From Burkholderiaceae bacterium (GTDB lineage Bacteria; Pseudomonadota; Gammaproteobacteria; Burkholderiales; Burkholderiaceae_E): a stretch of DNA of 64,000 bases. The DNA lies in NCBI GenBank assembly GCA_023954135.1, contig JAMLIN010000001.1, positions 93,852-157,851 of the forward strand. The letters are read 5' to 3'. The number at the start of each line of letters is the position of its first letter. Within the stretch, counting starts at the first letter, position 1. Below, one piece after another: positions 17,884 through 27,002 of this stretch. The notes under the pieces were generated by a model that ran no database searches, was not told the DNA's origin, and was given only the letters and a program-made list of their open reading frames with translations. The translations under genes and the position numbers were made by a program.

Positions 17884-18516
17884 ATGCAGATCACGGATCT
17901 CCTCGCCCAGCTGGGCGGGCTCGACTCGATGTCGCGCGAGCTCGGCGTCGACCGGCGACAGGCGGCTTCCGGAGTGGAAGCCCTCCTGCCGGCGATCCTC
18001 GGTGGCCTCAAGAAGCAGGCGCAGACGCAGCCCGGCGGGGTGGAAGGCCTTGGCGGGCTGCTCGGCCAGCTGGGCGGAGGCGGGCTGCTCGATGACGTCC
18101 TGTCGCCGCAGCCGACCCACGTCGAACGGGGCAACGACGTCCTCGGCCAGATCTTCGGCTCGAAGGACGTCAGCCGCACCGTCGCCCAGAACGCGGCTTC
18201 GAGCTCCGGGCTCGACCCGGCGCTGCTGAAGAAGATGCTGCCGATGATCGCGATGCTGGTTGCCGGCTTCATGGCGAAGCAGGGCTCGGCCGGCCAGGCC
18301 CAGGCGGCGCCGGGTGGCGGCGGCCTCGGTGGCATGCTCGGCGGCGGCGGTGGTGCCGCGGGCGGCGGGCTCGGCGGACTGCTGGGCGGCCTGCTCGGCG
18401 GTGGCGGCAATGCCGGAGGCGGGGGCCTTGGCGGCCTGGCCCAGATGCTCGACCTCGACGGCAACGGCAATCCGCTCGACGACATCATGCGGATGGCCGG
18501 CAAGACTCTGCGCTGA
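17884..18516 (+). CDS. DUF937 domain protein with Gly-rich tail
   Basis: A 210-residue protein. The first ~125 residues are the helical DUF937 region (LGVDRRQAASGVEALLPAIL, GSKDVSRTVAQNAASSSGLD, LLKKMLPMIAMLVAGFMAKQ). This is followed by an extreme Gly/Leu repeat region (about 140-185, GGLGGLLGGLLGGGG-type), and it closes with LDLDGNGNPLDDIMRMAG. DLDGNGNPLDD looks like a calcium-binding Asp loop. The family has no established function. GGGAGAAGACAC precedes the start. The repeat region is a likely site of length variation. Confidence 0.82.
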   Translation: MQITDLLAQLGGLDSMSRELGVDRRQAASGVEALLPAILGGLKKQAQTQPGGVEGLGGLLGQLGGGGLLDDVLSPQPTHVERGNDVLGQIFGSKDVSRTVAQNAASSSGLDPALLKKMLPMIAMLVAGFMAKQGSAGQAQAAPGGGGLGGMLGGGGGAAGGGLGGLLGGLLGGGGNAGGGGLGGLAQMLDLDGNGNPLDDIMRMAGKTLR

Positions 18517-18571
18517 AGCCAGGGTCGACGACCGATCGTCCGGCCCGATGGGCCGGACGGATCGGCGGATC

Positions 18572-19720
18572 TCAGGAAACGGGAACCCCGCCGGGTGCGG
18601 CAAGGCGCGCGAGCGCCGCATCCTCGTCGCCGCAGCGCAGGGTCAGCCCGAGCAGGCGCTTGAAATAACCGCCCACCGGCGTCTCGGCGGCCATGCCGAT
18701 GCCGCCATGCATCTGCACGCACTCCTGCGCGATGCGCCACGCGGCGCGCACCGTCGCATAGTGAGCGATGCCCACCGCACGCGCGCGCTCGGCCGCATCG
18801 GCCCGGTCGATGGCGACGGCCGCGTATTCGCAGGTCGCCTCGACCTCCCGGATCGCCAGATGCAGGTCGACGAAACGATGGCGCAGCGCCTGGTTCTGCC
18901 CGATGGCGGCGCCGAACTGCTGGCGCACTCCGAGGTATGCGCCGGTCATGTCCACCAGGCGGCGCATCGCGCCGAGCGCATCGGCGAAGTTCACCGCGAG
19001 CCAGGCATCGCGCATCCAGGCGAGGAGCGCATCGGCCTGGGCGCCGCGCGCGATGATCGCCGCGGCCGTGACAGGAAACCCGTCGAACCGGATGTCGGCG
19101 GCGGGCTGGCCGTCGATCGTCCCGCAGGACGCCACCTCGATGCCGGTCGCACCCGTCGCGGCGCCCGCTGCTTCGGCCCCGTTCCCGATGCCGAGCAGCA
19201 CCTGCTCGCCGTCCGCCATCGCCGGCACGAGCAGCAGGCCGGCCTCGGCCCCGAAGGGAACCGCGCGCTTGCGCCCGGTGAGCACGAGACCGCCGGCGGC
19301 CGGATCGAGCCGCGTACCCGCCATGGTCCCGAGCAGCAGGCCGTCATCCTCGTACCAGGCGATCGTCGCGACCAGCTCGCCACCGGCGAGCCGGCGGCCG
19401 ATGCCGGCAGCGGCGGCCGGCCAGCCGGCGCGCTCGAGGCCGCGCGCGGCCACCGCCGCCGAGACGGCGAAGGGGGACACGATGTTGCGCTCGCCGATCG
19501 CCTCGGCGATGAGGGCGGCGACGCGGGCGTCGTCCATCGCGCCTTCGACATCCCGCATCGGAGCGGCGAGCAGGCCGGCCGCGGCCAGCGCCGCATGAGT
19601 CTCGGCCCAGCGCGCGGCGCTCGGGCCGGCATGGTCGTCGAGCAGGCGACCGGCCGCCTCCCGGATCATCGGATGCTCGTCGGGCGCGACGAAGGCCAGG
19701 GCGGTGGTGGCGGTGGTCAT
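18572..19720 (-). CDS. acyl-CoA dehydrogenase, small subunit type
   Basis: A 382-residue flavoprotein of the short heteromeric ACAD type. FGAAIGQNQALRHRFVDLHL (FAD/dimer helix) and QECVQMHGGIGMAAETPVGG are conserved. The usual C-terminal YEGT-type base motif is missing (the tail reads LTLRCGDEDAALARL), so catalysis probably depends on the partner encoded immediately upstream (4-bp gap). Such pairs are often annotated as pimeloyl-CoA dehydrogenase subunits or steroid side-chain FadE pairs. It is the last gene of the ten-gene operon starting at 28518. Confidence 0.82.
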   Translation of the reverse strand: MTTATTALAFVAPDEHPMIREAAGRLLDDHAGPSAARWAETHAALAAAGLLAAPMRDVEGAMDDARVAALIAEAIGERNIVSPFAVSAAVAARGLERAGWPAAAAGIGRRLAGGELVATIAWYEDDGLLLGTMAGTRLDPAAGGLVLTGRKRAVPFGAEAGLLLVPAMADGEQVLLGIGNGAEAAGAATGATGIEVASCGTIDGQPAADIRFDGFPVTAAAIIARGAQADALLAWMRDAWLAVNFADALGAMRRLVDMTGAYLGVRQQFGAAIGQNQALRHRFVDLHLAIREVEATCEYAAVAIDRADAAERARAVGIAHYATVRAAWRIAQECVQMHGGIGMAAETPVGGYFKRLLGLTLRCGDEDAALARLAAPGGVPVS

Positions 19721-19724
19721 CGTG

Positions 19725-20891
19725 CTAGCCGAGCAGGCGCCGGGCGGCGATGTTGCGCTGGATCTCGTTGGAGCCGGCGTAGATCGTGGTCTTGCGCAGG
19801 TTGCAGTAGGTGGCGGCGACGCCATCGGGGCGCAGGCCGTGCACCCCGAGGATGCGTGTCTGCAGCTCGGCGATGTCCTGCTGCAGGTGCGAGCTGACGA
19901 TCTTGAGCAGCGGCGGATCGAGGTCGTCGCGGATGCCCTGCTCGAGCCGCCGGAAGACCTGCAGGTTCATCAGCTCGACACCGGCCAGACGCGCCTCGAG
20001 AGCCGCCAACCGGCGGCGAAGCGCCGGGTCCTCGAGAACCGGCCGACCGCCACGCGCCGCCGTGGCCGCGAGCCGGCGCGCCAGCGCGAGCTCGCGCTTG
20101 CAGAAACCCATGCCGCCGAAGTTGAGCCGCTCGTGCTCGAGCAGGTACTTCGCGCAGGCCCAGCCGCCGCCCTCCGGACCGACGAGATTGCCGGCCGGCA
20201 CCCGGACCTGGTCGAACCAGACCTCGTTGATCTCGTGATGGCCGTCGAAGGTGATGATCGGGCGGATCTCGATACCCGGGCTGCGCAGGTCGACGAGCAG
20301 GAAGCTGATGCCGTCCTGCTTGCGCGGCCCGTCGGAAGTGCGCACGAGGCAGAAGATCCAGTCGGCGAGATGCGCCGAGGTCGTCCAGGTCTTCTGGCCT
20401 TCGATGACGTAGTGATCCCCATCGCGTCGCGCCCGCGTACGCAGGGCGGCGAGGTCGGAGCCCGCCCCGGGCTCGGAGTAGCCCTGCGCCCACCAGGCAT
20501 CGCCCGAGGCGATCGGCGGCAGGAAGCGCGCCTTCTGCTCCCCGGTGCCATAGCGCATCAGCACCGGCGCAACCATCCGGTGGCCGAAGGGCACCAATTC
20601 CGGCGCGCCCATGCTCGCGCAGATATCGTCGAACAGCAGGCACTGCACCGGCGTGAAGCCCGCGCCGCCGTGCTCGACCGGCCAGCGATACGCGCTCCAG
20701 CCGCGCGCATGGAGGATGCGGGTCCAGGTGACGACGTCCTCGCGGGTCTCGCGCTCGCCGGCGAGCAATCGATCCCGGATCGCCGCCGGCAGCTTCGCGG
20801 CGACGAACTCGCGCACCTCGTCGGCGAACGCGCGCTCGGCCGGGGTATGGAGCGACTCCATCGCCAGGTCCGGCGCGAGCAGCTCGTTCAT
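19725..20891 (-). CDS. acyl-CoA dehydrogenase, large subunit type
   Basis: A 388-residue ACAD. It has the substrate/FAD motif YSEPGAGSDLAALRTRA, GQKTWTTSAHLADWIFCLVR, and the C-terminal TTIYAGSNEIQRNIAARRLL. The residue equivalent to the medium-chain catalytic Glu in YEGT is Ala here. A Glu in EHERLNFGG lies where isovaleryl-CoA dehydrogenase carries its base, so that residue is the best candidate. It oxidises an acyl-CoA at alpha-beta, presumably as a heteromer with the adjacent small subunit. Start and stop are translationally coupled to the flanking genes. Confidence 0.85.
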   Translation of the reverse strand: MNELLAPDLAMESLHTPAERAFADEVREFVAAKLPAAIRDRLLAGERETREDVVTWTRILHARGWSAYRWPVEHGGAGFTPVQCLLFDDICASMGAPELVPFGHRMVAPVLMRYGTGEQKARFLPPIASGDAWWAQGYSEPGAGSDLAALRTRARRDGDHYVIEGQKTWTTSAHLADWIFCLVRTSDGPRKQDGISFLLVDLRSPGIEIRPIITFDGHHEINEVWFDQVRVPAGNLVGPEGGGWACAKYLLEHERLNFGGMGFCKRELALARRLAATAARGGRPVLEDPALRRRLAALEARLAGVELMNLQVFRRLEQGIRDDLDPPLLKIVSSHLQQDIAELQTRILGVHGLRPDGVAATYCNLRKTTIYAGSNEIQRNIAARRLLG

Positions 20892-21700
20892 CGCCCGGTG
20901 AAGCGCGCCGGGCGCTTCTCGATGAAGTGGGCGACTCCCTCGCGGAAGTCCTCGCTGCGAACGCTCATCGCCATCTCCCGGTTGGCATCGATGGTGGCAT
21001 CGGCGAGCGACTGGAACGGCACCTCGTAGAGCTGGCGCTTGATCACCCGCATCGAGCGCGGCGAGACGTTGTGGGCGAGATCGCGGGCGTAGTCGTAGGT
21101 GAAGCCGGCGAGCTCGGCGGCCGGCAGCAGCCGGTTCACCAGGCCCATCTCCTTCGCCTCGACGGCCGTCACCCGGCGCGCCGACAGCAGCAGGTCGCAG
21201 GCATTGGCATGGCCGACGATCAGCGGCAGCATCCAGCTCAGGCCGTGCTCGGCGATCAGGCCGCGCCGCGAGAACGAAGTCGTGAAGACCGCATTGTCGG
21301 CCGAGAAGCGCAGGTCGCAGTAGAGCAGGTGGACCAGGCCGATGCCGGCCGCCGCGCCGTTGACCATGCCGATCACCGGTTTGCCGATCGCCGGGTAGAA
21401 CGAGTACCGGGTCTGCCAGTCGGCGCGACGGTTCATGTCGAAGGGCCGGGTCCAGGTCGTGTCGGCGATGTCGTCCGGATCCAGATCCTTCAGCTCCTCC
21501 ATGTCGGCGCCGGCGCAGAAGGCGCGCCCGGCGCCGGTGAGCACGATGACCCGCGCGCCGTCGTCGGCGTCGGCCGCCTCCATCGCGGTCCGGACCTCGC
21601 GCTCCATCGTCATCGTCCAGGCGTTGAGCCGCTCGGGGCGGTTGAGCGTGATCGTGGCGACGCCGTCGTCGACGCCGTAGAGGATGTGCTGGTAGTCCAT
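20888..21700 (-). CDS. enoyl-CoA hydratase/isomerase (crotonase) family protein
   Basis: A 270-residue crotonase. Oxyanion-hole segments are AFCAGADMEEL and VNGAAAGIGLVHLLYCDLRF; TTSFSRRGLIAEHGLSWMLP carries the second catalytic region. The Glu normally found in the GAAAGGG-following position is not obvious, so hydratase versus isomerase activity is open. It would act on the enoyl-CoA made by the dehydrogenase pair. It overlaps the large dehydrogenase subunit by 4 bp. GGAAGCC precedes the ATG. Confidence 0.85.
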   Translation of the reverse strand: MDYQHILYGVDDGVATITLNRPERLNAWTMTMEREVRTAMEAADADDGARVIVLTGAGRAFCAGADMEELKDLDPDDIADTTWTRPFDMNRRADWQTRYSFYPAIGKPVIGMVNGAAAGIGLVHLLYCDLRFSADNAVFTTSFSRRGLIAEHGLSWMLPLIVGHANACDLLLSARRVTAVEAKEMGLVNRLLPAAELAGFTYDYARDLAHNVSPRSMRVIKRQLYEVPFQSLADATIDANREMAMSVRSEDFREGVAHFIEKRPARFTGR

Positions 21701-21757
21701 GGTGGCTTCCGTTGGATTGCCCGGGGAAATGGCTGCGCGCCTGGCGGTGCCGCGCCT

Positions 21758-22252
21758 TCAGCCGCGCTTGGGCCGCGCGAGATAGGCCTGCGTCTCGGGA
21801 CGATCGCGCAGCCTCTCGGTCCAGCGCCCGAAGACCTTGTCCATCCGGGCCGGCTCGACGCCGAGCTGGTGCATCGCGACCCCGCCGTTGACCGACTCGT
21901 GGTATTCGGCGATGAGCCCGTCGCGCAGCACGAAGCGGCTCATGCCGTCGATCACGACGAAGCGGCCCTGGAACTGCTCGATGCGCGAGGTGAAGCTCGA
22001 CAGCGACCAGGCATAGGCGATGCGGCCGTTGCAGACCGGATCGAACATCTCCCAGCGATAGTCGTCGCCGGCATCGCGATGAAAGAGGTTCGACATCATG
22101 TCGGCGATGTCGGCCCGGCCGACATGGGCGCCGTAGATGTAGTCGTAGTAGATGCCGTCCTCGACGAAGCAGCGCGAGAAGCGCTCGCCGTCGCCGGACT
22201 CGGCCGCGGCGGTGAATTCGTCGAGCAGCCGGACGAAGTCGTCCTGGGTCAT
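21758..22252 (-). CDS. NTF2-like / SnoaL-like protein
   Basis: A 164-residue cone-shaped fold of the nuclear transport factor 2 superfamily. Recognisable features are LLDEFTAAAESGDGERFSRC, FVEDGIYYDYIYGAHVGRAD and GRFVVIDGMSRFVLRDGLIA. In catabolic clusters these small proteins are often dehydratases, isomerases or cyclases acting on ring substrates. Position between the ligase (4-bp overlap) and the hydratase suggests it handles an intermediate in this pathway. The catalytic residues cannot be assigned. Confidence 0.75.
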   Translation of the reverse strand: MTQDDFVRLLDEFTAAAESGDGERFSRCFVEDGIYYDYIYGAHVGRADIADMMSNLFHRDAGDDYRWEMFDPVCNGRIAYAWSLSSFTSRIEQFQGRFVVIDGMSRFVLRDGLIAEYHESVNGGVAMHQLGVEPARMDKVFGRWTERLRDRPETQAYLARPKRG

Positions 22253-23778
22253 GTGCGGGACTCCTGATCGGGTGAAGTGACGGTCGCGGCGGCGATGGCG
22301 CGCAAGCTCAGGCGGTCGACCTTGCCGGTGGCGTTGCGAGGCAGGGCCTCGACGAGGCGGATCTCGCGGGGCACCTTGTAACGCGCCAGGTTCTCGTTGC
22401 AGTGAGCCAGCAGCGCGGCGGAATCCACAGGCGCGCTCGCGTCGGCCGCGACGACGAAGGCGATGATCCGCTCGCCGAGACGCTCGTCGGGGGCGCCGAT
22501 CGCGGCTACCTCGAGAACGCCCTCGAAGCGGTGGACGAGCTCCTCGATCTCACGCGGGTAGACGTTGTAGCCCCCGGTGATGATCATCTCCTTCTTGCGG
22601 TCGACGATGAAGAGGAACCCGTCCTCGTCGATGCGGCCGATGTCCCCGGTGCGCAGCCAGCCCCCGGCGAAGGTCTGCGCGGTGAGCTCCGGCTTGCGGA
22701 AGTAGCCGCGGGCGATGCCGGGGCCGCGCAGCAGCAGCTCGCCCGTCTCGCCGGCCGGCAGGTTCCGGTCCGCATCGTCGACGATGCGCATCTCGACGCC
22801 CAGGTAGGGCTGGCCCGCCGAGCCGGGCTTGCGCATGCCCTGGAAGCGGTTGCCGGTGACCGAGGGGCTTGCCTCCGTCATGCCGTAGCCTTCCGAGATG
22901 AGCACCCCGAAGCGGCGCTCGAAGCGCTCGTGGACATCGATCGGCAGGGCCTGGCCGCCCGAGACGCAGGCCCGCCAGCGCGACAGGTCGATCCCCTCGG
23001 GCAGCTCGGCGCGCGCCATCGTCCAGTACATCGTCGGCACGCCCATGAACACCGTCGCGCGGGTCGCCGACAGCCCGGCGAACACCTCCCCCGCGTCGAA
23101 GCCGTCGGTGATGAAGAACGATGCGCCAGCGAAGAGGAAGCTCGAGAAGAGGCACGTATGGCCGAAGACGTGCGACAGGGGCAGCGCCGTGTAGCCGACA
23201 TCGTCCGGAGTCAGCCGCAGCAGGTCGAAGGCGAAGGCCTGCGCGTTCCAGAAGATGTTGGAATGGCTGAGCTCGATGCCCTTGGGCAGTCCGGTCGAGC
23301 CCGACGAATAGAGGATCAGCGCGGTCGTGGACGGGTCGGCCGGCGGGATCGGCAGGGGATCGGCCTCGCCGTCGGCGAGCCCCCGCTCGAGCGCGAGCCA
23401 TGTCGGCGCGCATCCGGCCGGGGCCGCGGCGCGCACCGCGGCCAGCACGTCCGCGGGGGCGATCACCGCGGCCGGTTCGCAGTCGCCGACGATGGCGGCA
23501 AGCTCGGCCGGCACGAGCCGCGAGTTGATCGGCACCGGTATCGCACCCGCCTGCAGGGCGCCCTGGTAGACGATCGCCCAGGCGAGCGAGTTCGGAATCA
23601 CGAAGACGACGCGCCCGCCCTGCCCGACCCCGGCCTCGCGCAGCCGCAAGGCGCAGGCGGCGGCACGGCGGTCGAGCTGCCCGTAGGTGAGCGCGCCCCG
23701 GGGATCGGCGATCGCGGGCGCATCGGGCGCGCGCCGGGCATGGTGCCGCAGGAAGTGGCCGAGGTTGAAGCTCGTCAT
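22249..23778 (-). CDS. AMP-forming acyl-CoA ligase
   Basis: A 509-residue ANL-superfamily ligase that activates a carboxylic acid to its CoA ester with ATP. The P-loop-like motif is LILYSSGSTGLPKGIELSHS and the Y-G-M-T-E motif is SEGYGMTEASPSVTG. GGWLRTGDIGRIDEDGFLFI and DRKKEMIITGGYNVYPREIE are the A8 hinge, and PRNATGKVDR holds the catalytic Lys. The stop overlaps the NTF2-like start and its start overlaps the LivM-type permease stop (4 bp), tying uptake directly to activation of the same compound. The substrate is unknown. Confidence 0.88.
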   Translation of the reverse strand: MTSFNLGHFLRHHARRAPDAPAIADPRGALTYGQLDRRAAACALRLREAGVGQGGRVVFVIPNSLAWAIVYQGALQAGAIPVPINSRLVPAELAAIVGDCEPAAVIAPADVLAAVRAAAPAGCAPTWLALERGLADGEADPLPIPPADPSTTALILYSSGSTGLPKGIELSHSNIFWNAQAFAFDLLRLTPDDVGYTALPLSHVFGHTCLFSSFLFAGASFFITDGFDAGEVFAGLSATRATVFMGVPTMYWTMARAELPEGIDLSRWRACVSGGQALPIDVHERFERRFGVLISEGYGMTEASPSVTGNRFQGMRKPGSAGQPYLGVEMRIVDDADRNLPAGETGELLLRGPGIARGYFRKPELTAQTFAGGWLRTGDIGRIDEDGFLFIVDRKKEMIITGGYNVYPREIEELVHRFEGVLEVAAIGAPDERLGERIIAFVVAADASAPVDSAALLAHCNENLARYKVPREIRLVEALPRNATGKVDRLSLRAIAAATVTSPDQESRT

Positions 23779-24761
23779 CCGCCCTCCTTCATGGCCGGCA
23801 CCTCCGCAGTCCGGACGCGACGCAGCCTCGAGAGGCGATCGACCAGCGCCGGCACCAGGCCGTGGGGCAGGAAGATCATCACGATCACCAGCAGCAGGCC
23901 GTAGACGATCAGTCGGAAGATCTCGGCGACACGCAGCACCTCCGGCAGCAGGACGGTCAGCAGGGCGCCGACCAGCGGTCCCGACAGGGTACCGCTGCCG
24001 CCGAGAATGACGGCGAGGATGGCGTTGAGCGACGCATCGACCGAGAAGGGGTTCGGGCTGAGGAAGCCCATGTAGTGCGCATAGAGGGCGCCGGCGAAGC
24101 CGGCCAGCATGCCGCTGGCCGTGAAGGCGAACAGCTTGTACTTCCAGGTGGCGATGCCGGCGCTTTCCGCGAAGGTCTCGTTCTGGCGGATCGCCATCAG
24201 CACCCGGCCGACCCGCGAGCGGACGACCGCGGCCATCGCCGCCATCACCAGCAGCAGGGCTGCGAGCACGATGTAGTACATCGCGATGCGCGAGTCGACC
24301 GCGATCGCCCAATCGCCGAAGCCGATCGGCTCGGGCATCGGAATGCCCGGATAGCCGCCCTCGCCGCCGGTGACCTGCATCCAGTTGACCAGCACGATGA
24401 ACACCACCATGTTCAGCGCCATGGTGACGATCGCGAAATAGTGGCCCTTCACCCGCAGCGACGGATAGCCGGCGATCAGGGCGGTGATCCCGGTGACGAG
24501 CGGGGCGACGGCGATCGACAGCCAGACCGGCCAGCCGGCGTCCACCGAGAGCAGGGCCGAGGCATAGGCGCCGACGCCCATGAACCCCCCTTGCGCGATC
24601 GAGACATAGCCAGTGTAGCCCTGGATCAGGTTCGCGCTCTGGGCGACGATCATGAACACCATCGCCAGGACCGCGAGATGCACGAAGTAGTTCACCGTCA
24701 CCCACATCGGGAAGAAAACGGCGGCGGCGATGACGGCGGCCAGGATCACGTTGCGCAGCAT
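23775..24761 (-). CDS. LivM-type branched-chain ABC transporter permease
   Basis: A 328-residue inner membrane permease with eight to ten hydrophobic segments. It has the LivM signatures LIQGYTGYVSIAQGGFMGVG, GHYFAIVTMALNMVVFIVL and IRQNETFAESAGIATWKYKL (EAA-like ATPase contact), then AGFAGALYAHYMGFLSPNPF. Although the family is named for branched-chain amino acids, the surrounding catabolic genes argue for an organic acid. Its ATG shares one base with the stop of the LivH-type gene (TGATG). Confidence 0.88.
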   Translation of the reverse strand: MLRNVILAAVIAAAVFFPMWVTVNYFVHLAVLAMVFMIVAQSANLIQGYTGYVSIAQGGFMGVGAYASALLSVDAGWPVWLSIAVAPLVTGITALIAGYPSLRVKGHYFAIVTMALNMVVFIVLVNWMQVTGGEGGYPGIPMPEPIGFGDWAIAVDSRIAMYYIVLAALLLVMAAMAAVVRSRVGRVLMAIRQNETFAESAGIATWKYKLFAFTASGMLAGFAGALYAHYMGFLSPNPFSVDASLNAILAVILGGSGTLSGPLVGALLTVLLPEVLRVAEIFRLIVYGLLLVIVMIFLPHGLVPALVDRLSRLRRVRTAEVPAMKEGG

Positions 24762-25624
24762 CAGCGGCCCCCCCTTCGCATCAGCCCCTCCGGGCGAACC
24801 AGCAGCACCGCGATCATGAGCAGGAACGAGATCACGTCCTTGTATCCCGACGAGATGAACGCCGACGAGAAGGACTCGGTGACGCCGAGGACGATTCCGC
24901 CGATGATCGCGCCCGGGATCGAGCCGAGCCCGCCTAGGATCAGCACCGCGAAGCCCTTGATCACGAGCCCGCCGCTCACGCCCGGGGCCACCGCGAACAG
25001 CGCGCCCACCAGGACGCCGGCGGCCACGCCCAGCGCCGAGGACAGCGCGAACACGAACATCGAGACGCGGTTGACGTCGACGCCCATCAGCACCGCGGTG
25101 GCGCGGTTCTGGGCGACCGCCCGGATCGCCATGCCCATCCAGGTACGCTGCACCAGCCACGTCATGCCGATCACCAGCACCGCGGCGATCGCCAGCACAT
25201 AGACGCGCAGCTCGGGGAAGGTCACCCCGCCGACCTCGAACACGCGCGAGTACGGGGTCGGGATGATGATCTGGTCGACGCCGAACATCAGCATGTTCGC
25301 CTTCTCGATCACCAGGGTCAGACCGAGCGCGATGATGAAGGCGTTGATCGGCGGCGCCATCCGCACCGGATAGTAGGCGAGGCGTTCGATGACGACGCCG
25401 AGCACGGCGCCGACGATCATCGCGAGGATCATCGCCGGGATGAGCGGCAGCCCCAGCGACGACATCAGGAAGAAGGTCAGGTAGCCGCCGAACATCGCGA
25501 CGCTGCCGTGGGCGAAGTGCGCGATGCCCAGGATGCCGAAGATGGTCGTCAGGCCCAGGGCGATCAGCGTGTAGATGCTGCCCGTCACCAGTCCGTTGAA
25601 GACCTGCTGGAAGAAATCGACCAC
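24761..25624 (-). CDS. LivH-type branched-chain ABC transporter permease
   Basis: A 287-residue permease partnered with the LivM-type protein. Family motifs are FFQQVFNGLVTGSIYTLIAL, LTTIFGILGIAHFAHGSVAM and AVAQNRATAVLMGVDVNRVS, ending AVLLVRPEGLMRRGGR. I chose GTG 25624 (V-V-DFFQQVF) because it fits the usual LivH N terminus and is preceded by a GGGG stretch; the frame stays open to 25693 without family similarity. It follows the binding-protein gene by 96 bp. Confidence 0.86.
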   Translation of the reverse strand: MVDFFQQVFNGLVTGSIYTLIALGLTTIFGILGIAHFAHGSVAMFGGYLTFFLMSSLGLPLIPAMILAMIVGAVLGVVIERLAYYPVRMAPPINAFIIALGLTLVIEKANMLMFGVDQIIIPTPYSRVFEVGGVTFPELRVYVLAIAAVLVIGMTWLVQRTWMGMAIRAVAQNRATAVLMGVDVNRVSMFVFALSSALGVAAGVLVGALFAVAPGVSGGLVIKGFAVLILGGLGSIPGAIIGGIVLGVTESFSSAFISSGYKDVISFLLMIAVLLVRPEGLMRRGGR

Positions 25625-25720
25625 GCGAACCCCGGATCGGTTGAATGGACGGCCTGCCCGCGGCGATACGGCCGCGGGCGGCGAGCGGGCCACGCCCGCT
25701 CGCGATGGCCTCGACGACGC

Positions 25721-26935
25721 CTAGTTGCGGATCGTCTTCAGGTACTCGGAATAGCCCTTGGGATCGGAAGGCAGCTCGGTGCGGAACTGCCAGCGGCCCT
25801 TCTCCCACTGGAACGCGCCGTTGGCGATGTAGGCCTGGCCCTTGCCGTCGAACATCTTCCCGTCGATCGGCAGGTACTTGAGCAACGCTTCCTTCGGCAC
25901 CGGCAGGTTGGCGATCGCCTCGCGGATCTTCTTCAGGTCCGTGGTGGTGCCGGCCGCCTGGAGAGCGTCGCGCAGCACGTAGACCTGGTCGTACGCGAAG
26001 GCGCTGTTCGGCGAGGGCGCATCGCCGTACTTCGCCTTGAAGTTCTTCTCGAAGGCCTCGGCGACAGGGCCCAGCACCTCGGCGTTGAACTCGATCGACA
26101 GGAGGTCCCAGACGCCTTCCATCTGCTCGTTGGTGGCGACCTTCAGGAACTGCTCGGGGCTTCCCCCCGAGAAGCCGTAGCGCGGAACCTTGATGCCGAG
26201 CTCGTGCGACTGGCGATAGGCGAAGGCGACCTGCTCGACGTAGCCCGAGATGAACAGCGCATCCGGGTTCAGGCCGCGCAGCTTGGTCAGCTGGGCGGTC
26301 ATGTCCCGATCCTGGCCGCCGAAGGTCTCGACGGCGACGACCTCGCCGCCGGCGGCCTTGAAGGCCTTGAGCATCTCGTCGCGATACTGGATGAAGAGCG
26401 TGTTGTCGCGCACCGCCAGCACGCCGAGCTTCTTCACGCCCTGCGACGCGATGAAGTTGCCGGCGGCCGCGCCGGTGTAGTCGCCCGGCGGCCGGGTGCG
26501 GAACACGTTCCTGTTGCCGGCGGCGGTGATCGCGCGCGCGCCGGCGGTGCCGACCAGCATGATCACGTCCTCGCGACCGATGAAGGACGCCACCGCGCCG
26601 GTCGAGGCCGAGCAGCAGTAGCCGAGCAGGAACCGGACGCCGTCGCGGTCGATCAGCTTGCGCGCGACGTTGGTCGCCTCGGTCGGGTCGGCCTTGTCGT
26701 CGTACTCGATCGTCTTGAACCTGACGGTGTCGCCGCCGACCTTGGCGCCGCCGGCGGCGTTGATCTCCTCGATCGCGAGATCGATCGCACGCTTCTGCGG
26801 CACGCCGTAGACGGCGCCGCCGCCGGAGAGCGCATCGCTCACCCCGAGGACCAGGGTCTTCTCGGCGGCCATGCCGGTGCCGGCGAAGGCGGCCAGGGCG
26901 CCGGCCAGCGCCATCGTGGACCAGAGTTTCTTCAT
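25721..26935 (-). CDS. periplasmic substrate-binding protein of the Liv-type importer
   Basis: A 404-residue class I periplasmic binding protein. Signal peptide: MKKLWSTMALAGALAAFAGT with cleavage near MAA-EK. The mature protein opens TLVLGVSDALSGGGAVYGVP and shows RKLIDRDGVRFLLGYCCSAS and FGGQDRDMTAQLTKLRGLNP. The unusual pair of cysteines in LGYCCSAS may line the pocket. It probably captures the carboxylic acid that the operon's ligase activates. ATG 26935 starts the signal peptide; longer extensions do not add one. Confidence 0.88.
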   Translation of the reverse strand: MKKLWSTMALAGALAAFAGTGMAAEKTLVLGVSDALSGGGAVYGVPQKRAIDLAIEEINAAGGAKVGGDTVRFKTIEYDDKADPTEATNVARKLIDRDGVRFLLGYCCSASTGAVASFIGREDVIMLVGTAGARAITAAGNRNVFRTRPPGDYTGAAAGNFIASQGVKKLGVLAVRDNTLFIQYRDEMLKAFKAAGGEVVAVETFGGQDRDMTAQLTKLRGLNPDALFISGYVEQVAFAYRQSHELGIKVPRYGFSGGSPEQFLKVATNEQMEGVWDLLSIEFNAEVLGPVAEAFEKNFKAKYGDAPSPNSAFAYDQVYVLRDALQAAGTTTDLKKIREAIANLPVPKEALLKYLPIDGKMFDGKGQAYIANGAFQWEKGRWQFRTELPSDPKGYSEYLKTIRN

Positions 26936-27002
26936 CGCATCGTCTCCAGATTCGTGTCTGCCGGCCCATCGGCCCGGGCTGGCGTCGGGCTTGCTCGCTA
27001 CA

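Noticed and set aside
18300..18440. Gly-codon repeats that look like a tandem or CRISPR-like array
   Set aside because: They are in-frame Gly/Leu codons of the DUF937 protein with irregular units and no spacers.
22402..25202. Two ~450-500 residue plus-strand frames opposite the ligase and permeases
   Set aside because: His/Arg/Asp-rich antisense translation typical of GC-rich coding DNA; the minus strand has clear, coupled genes.
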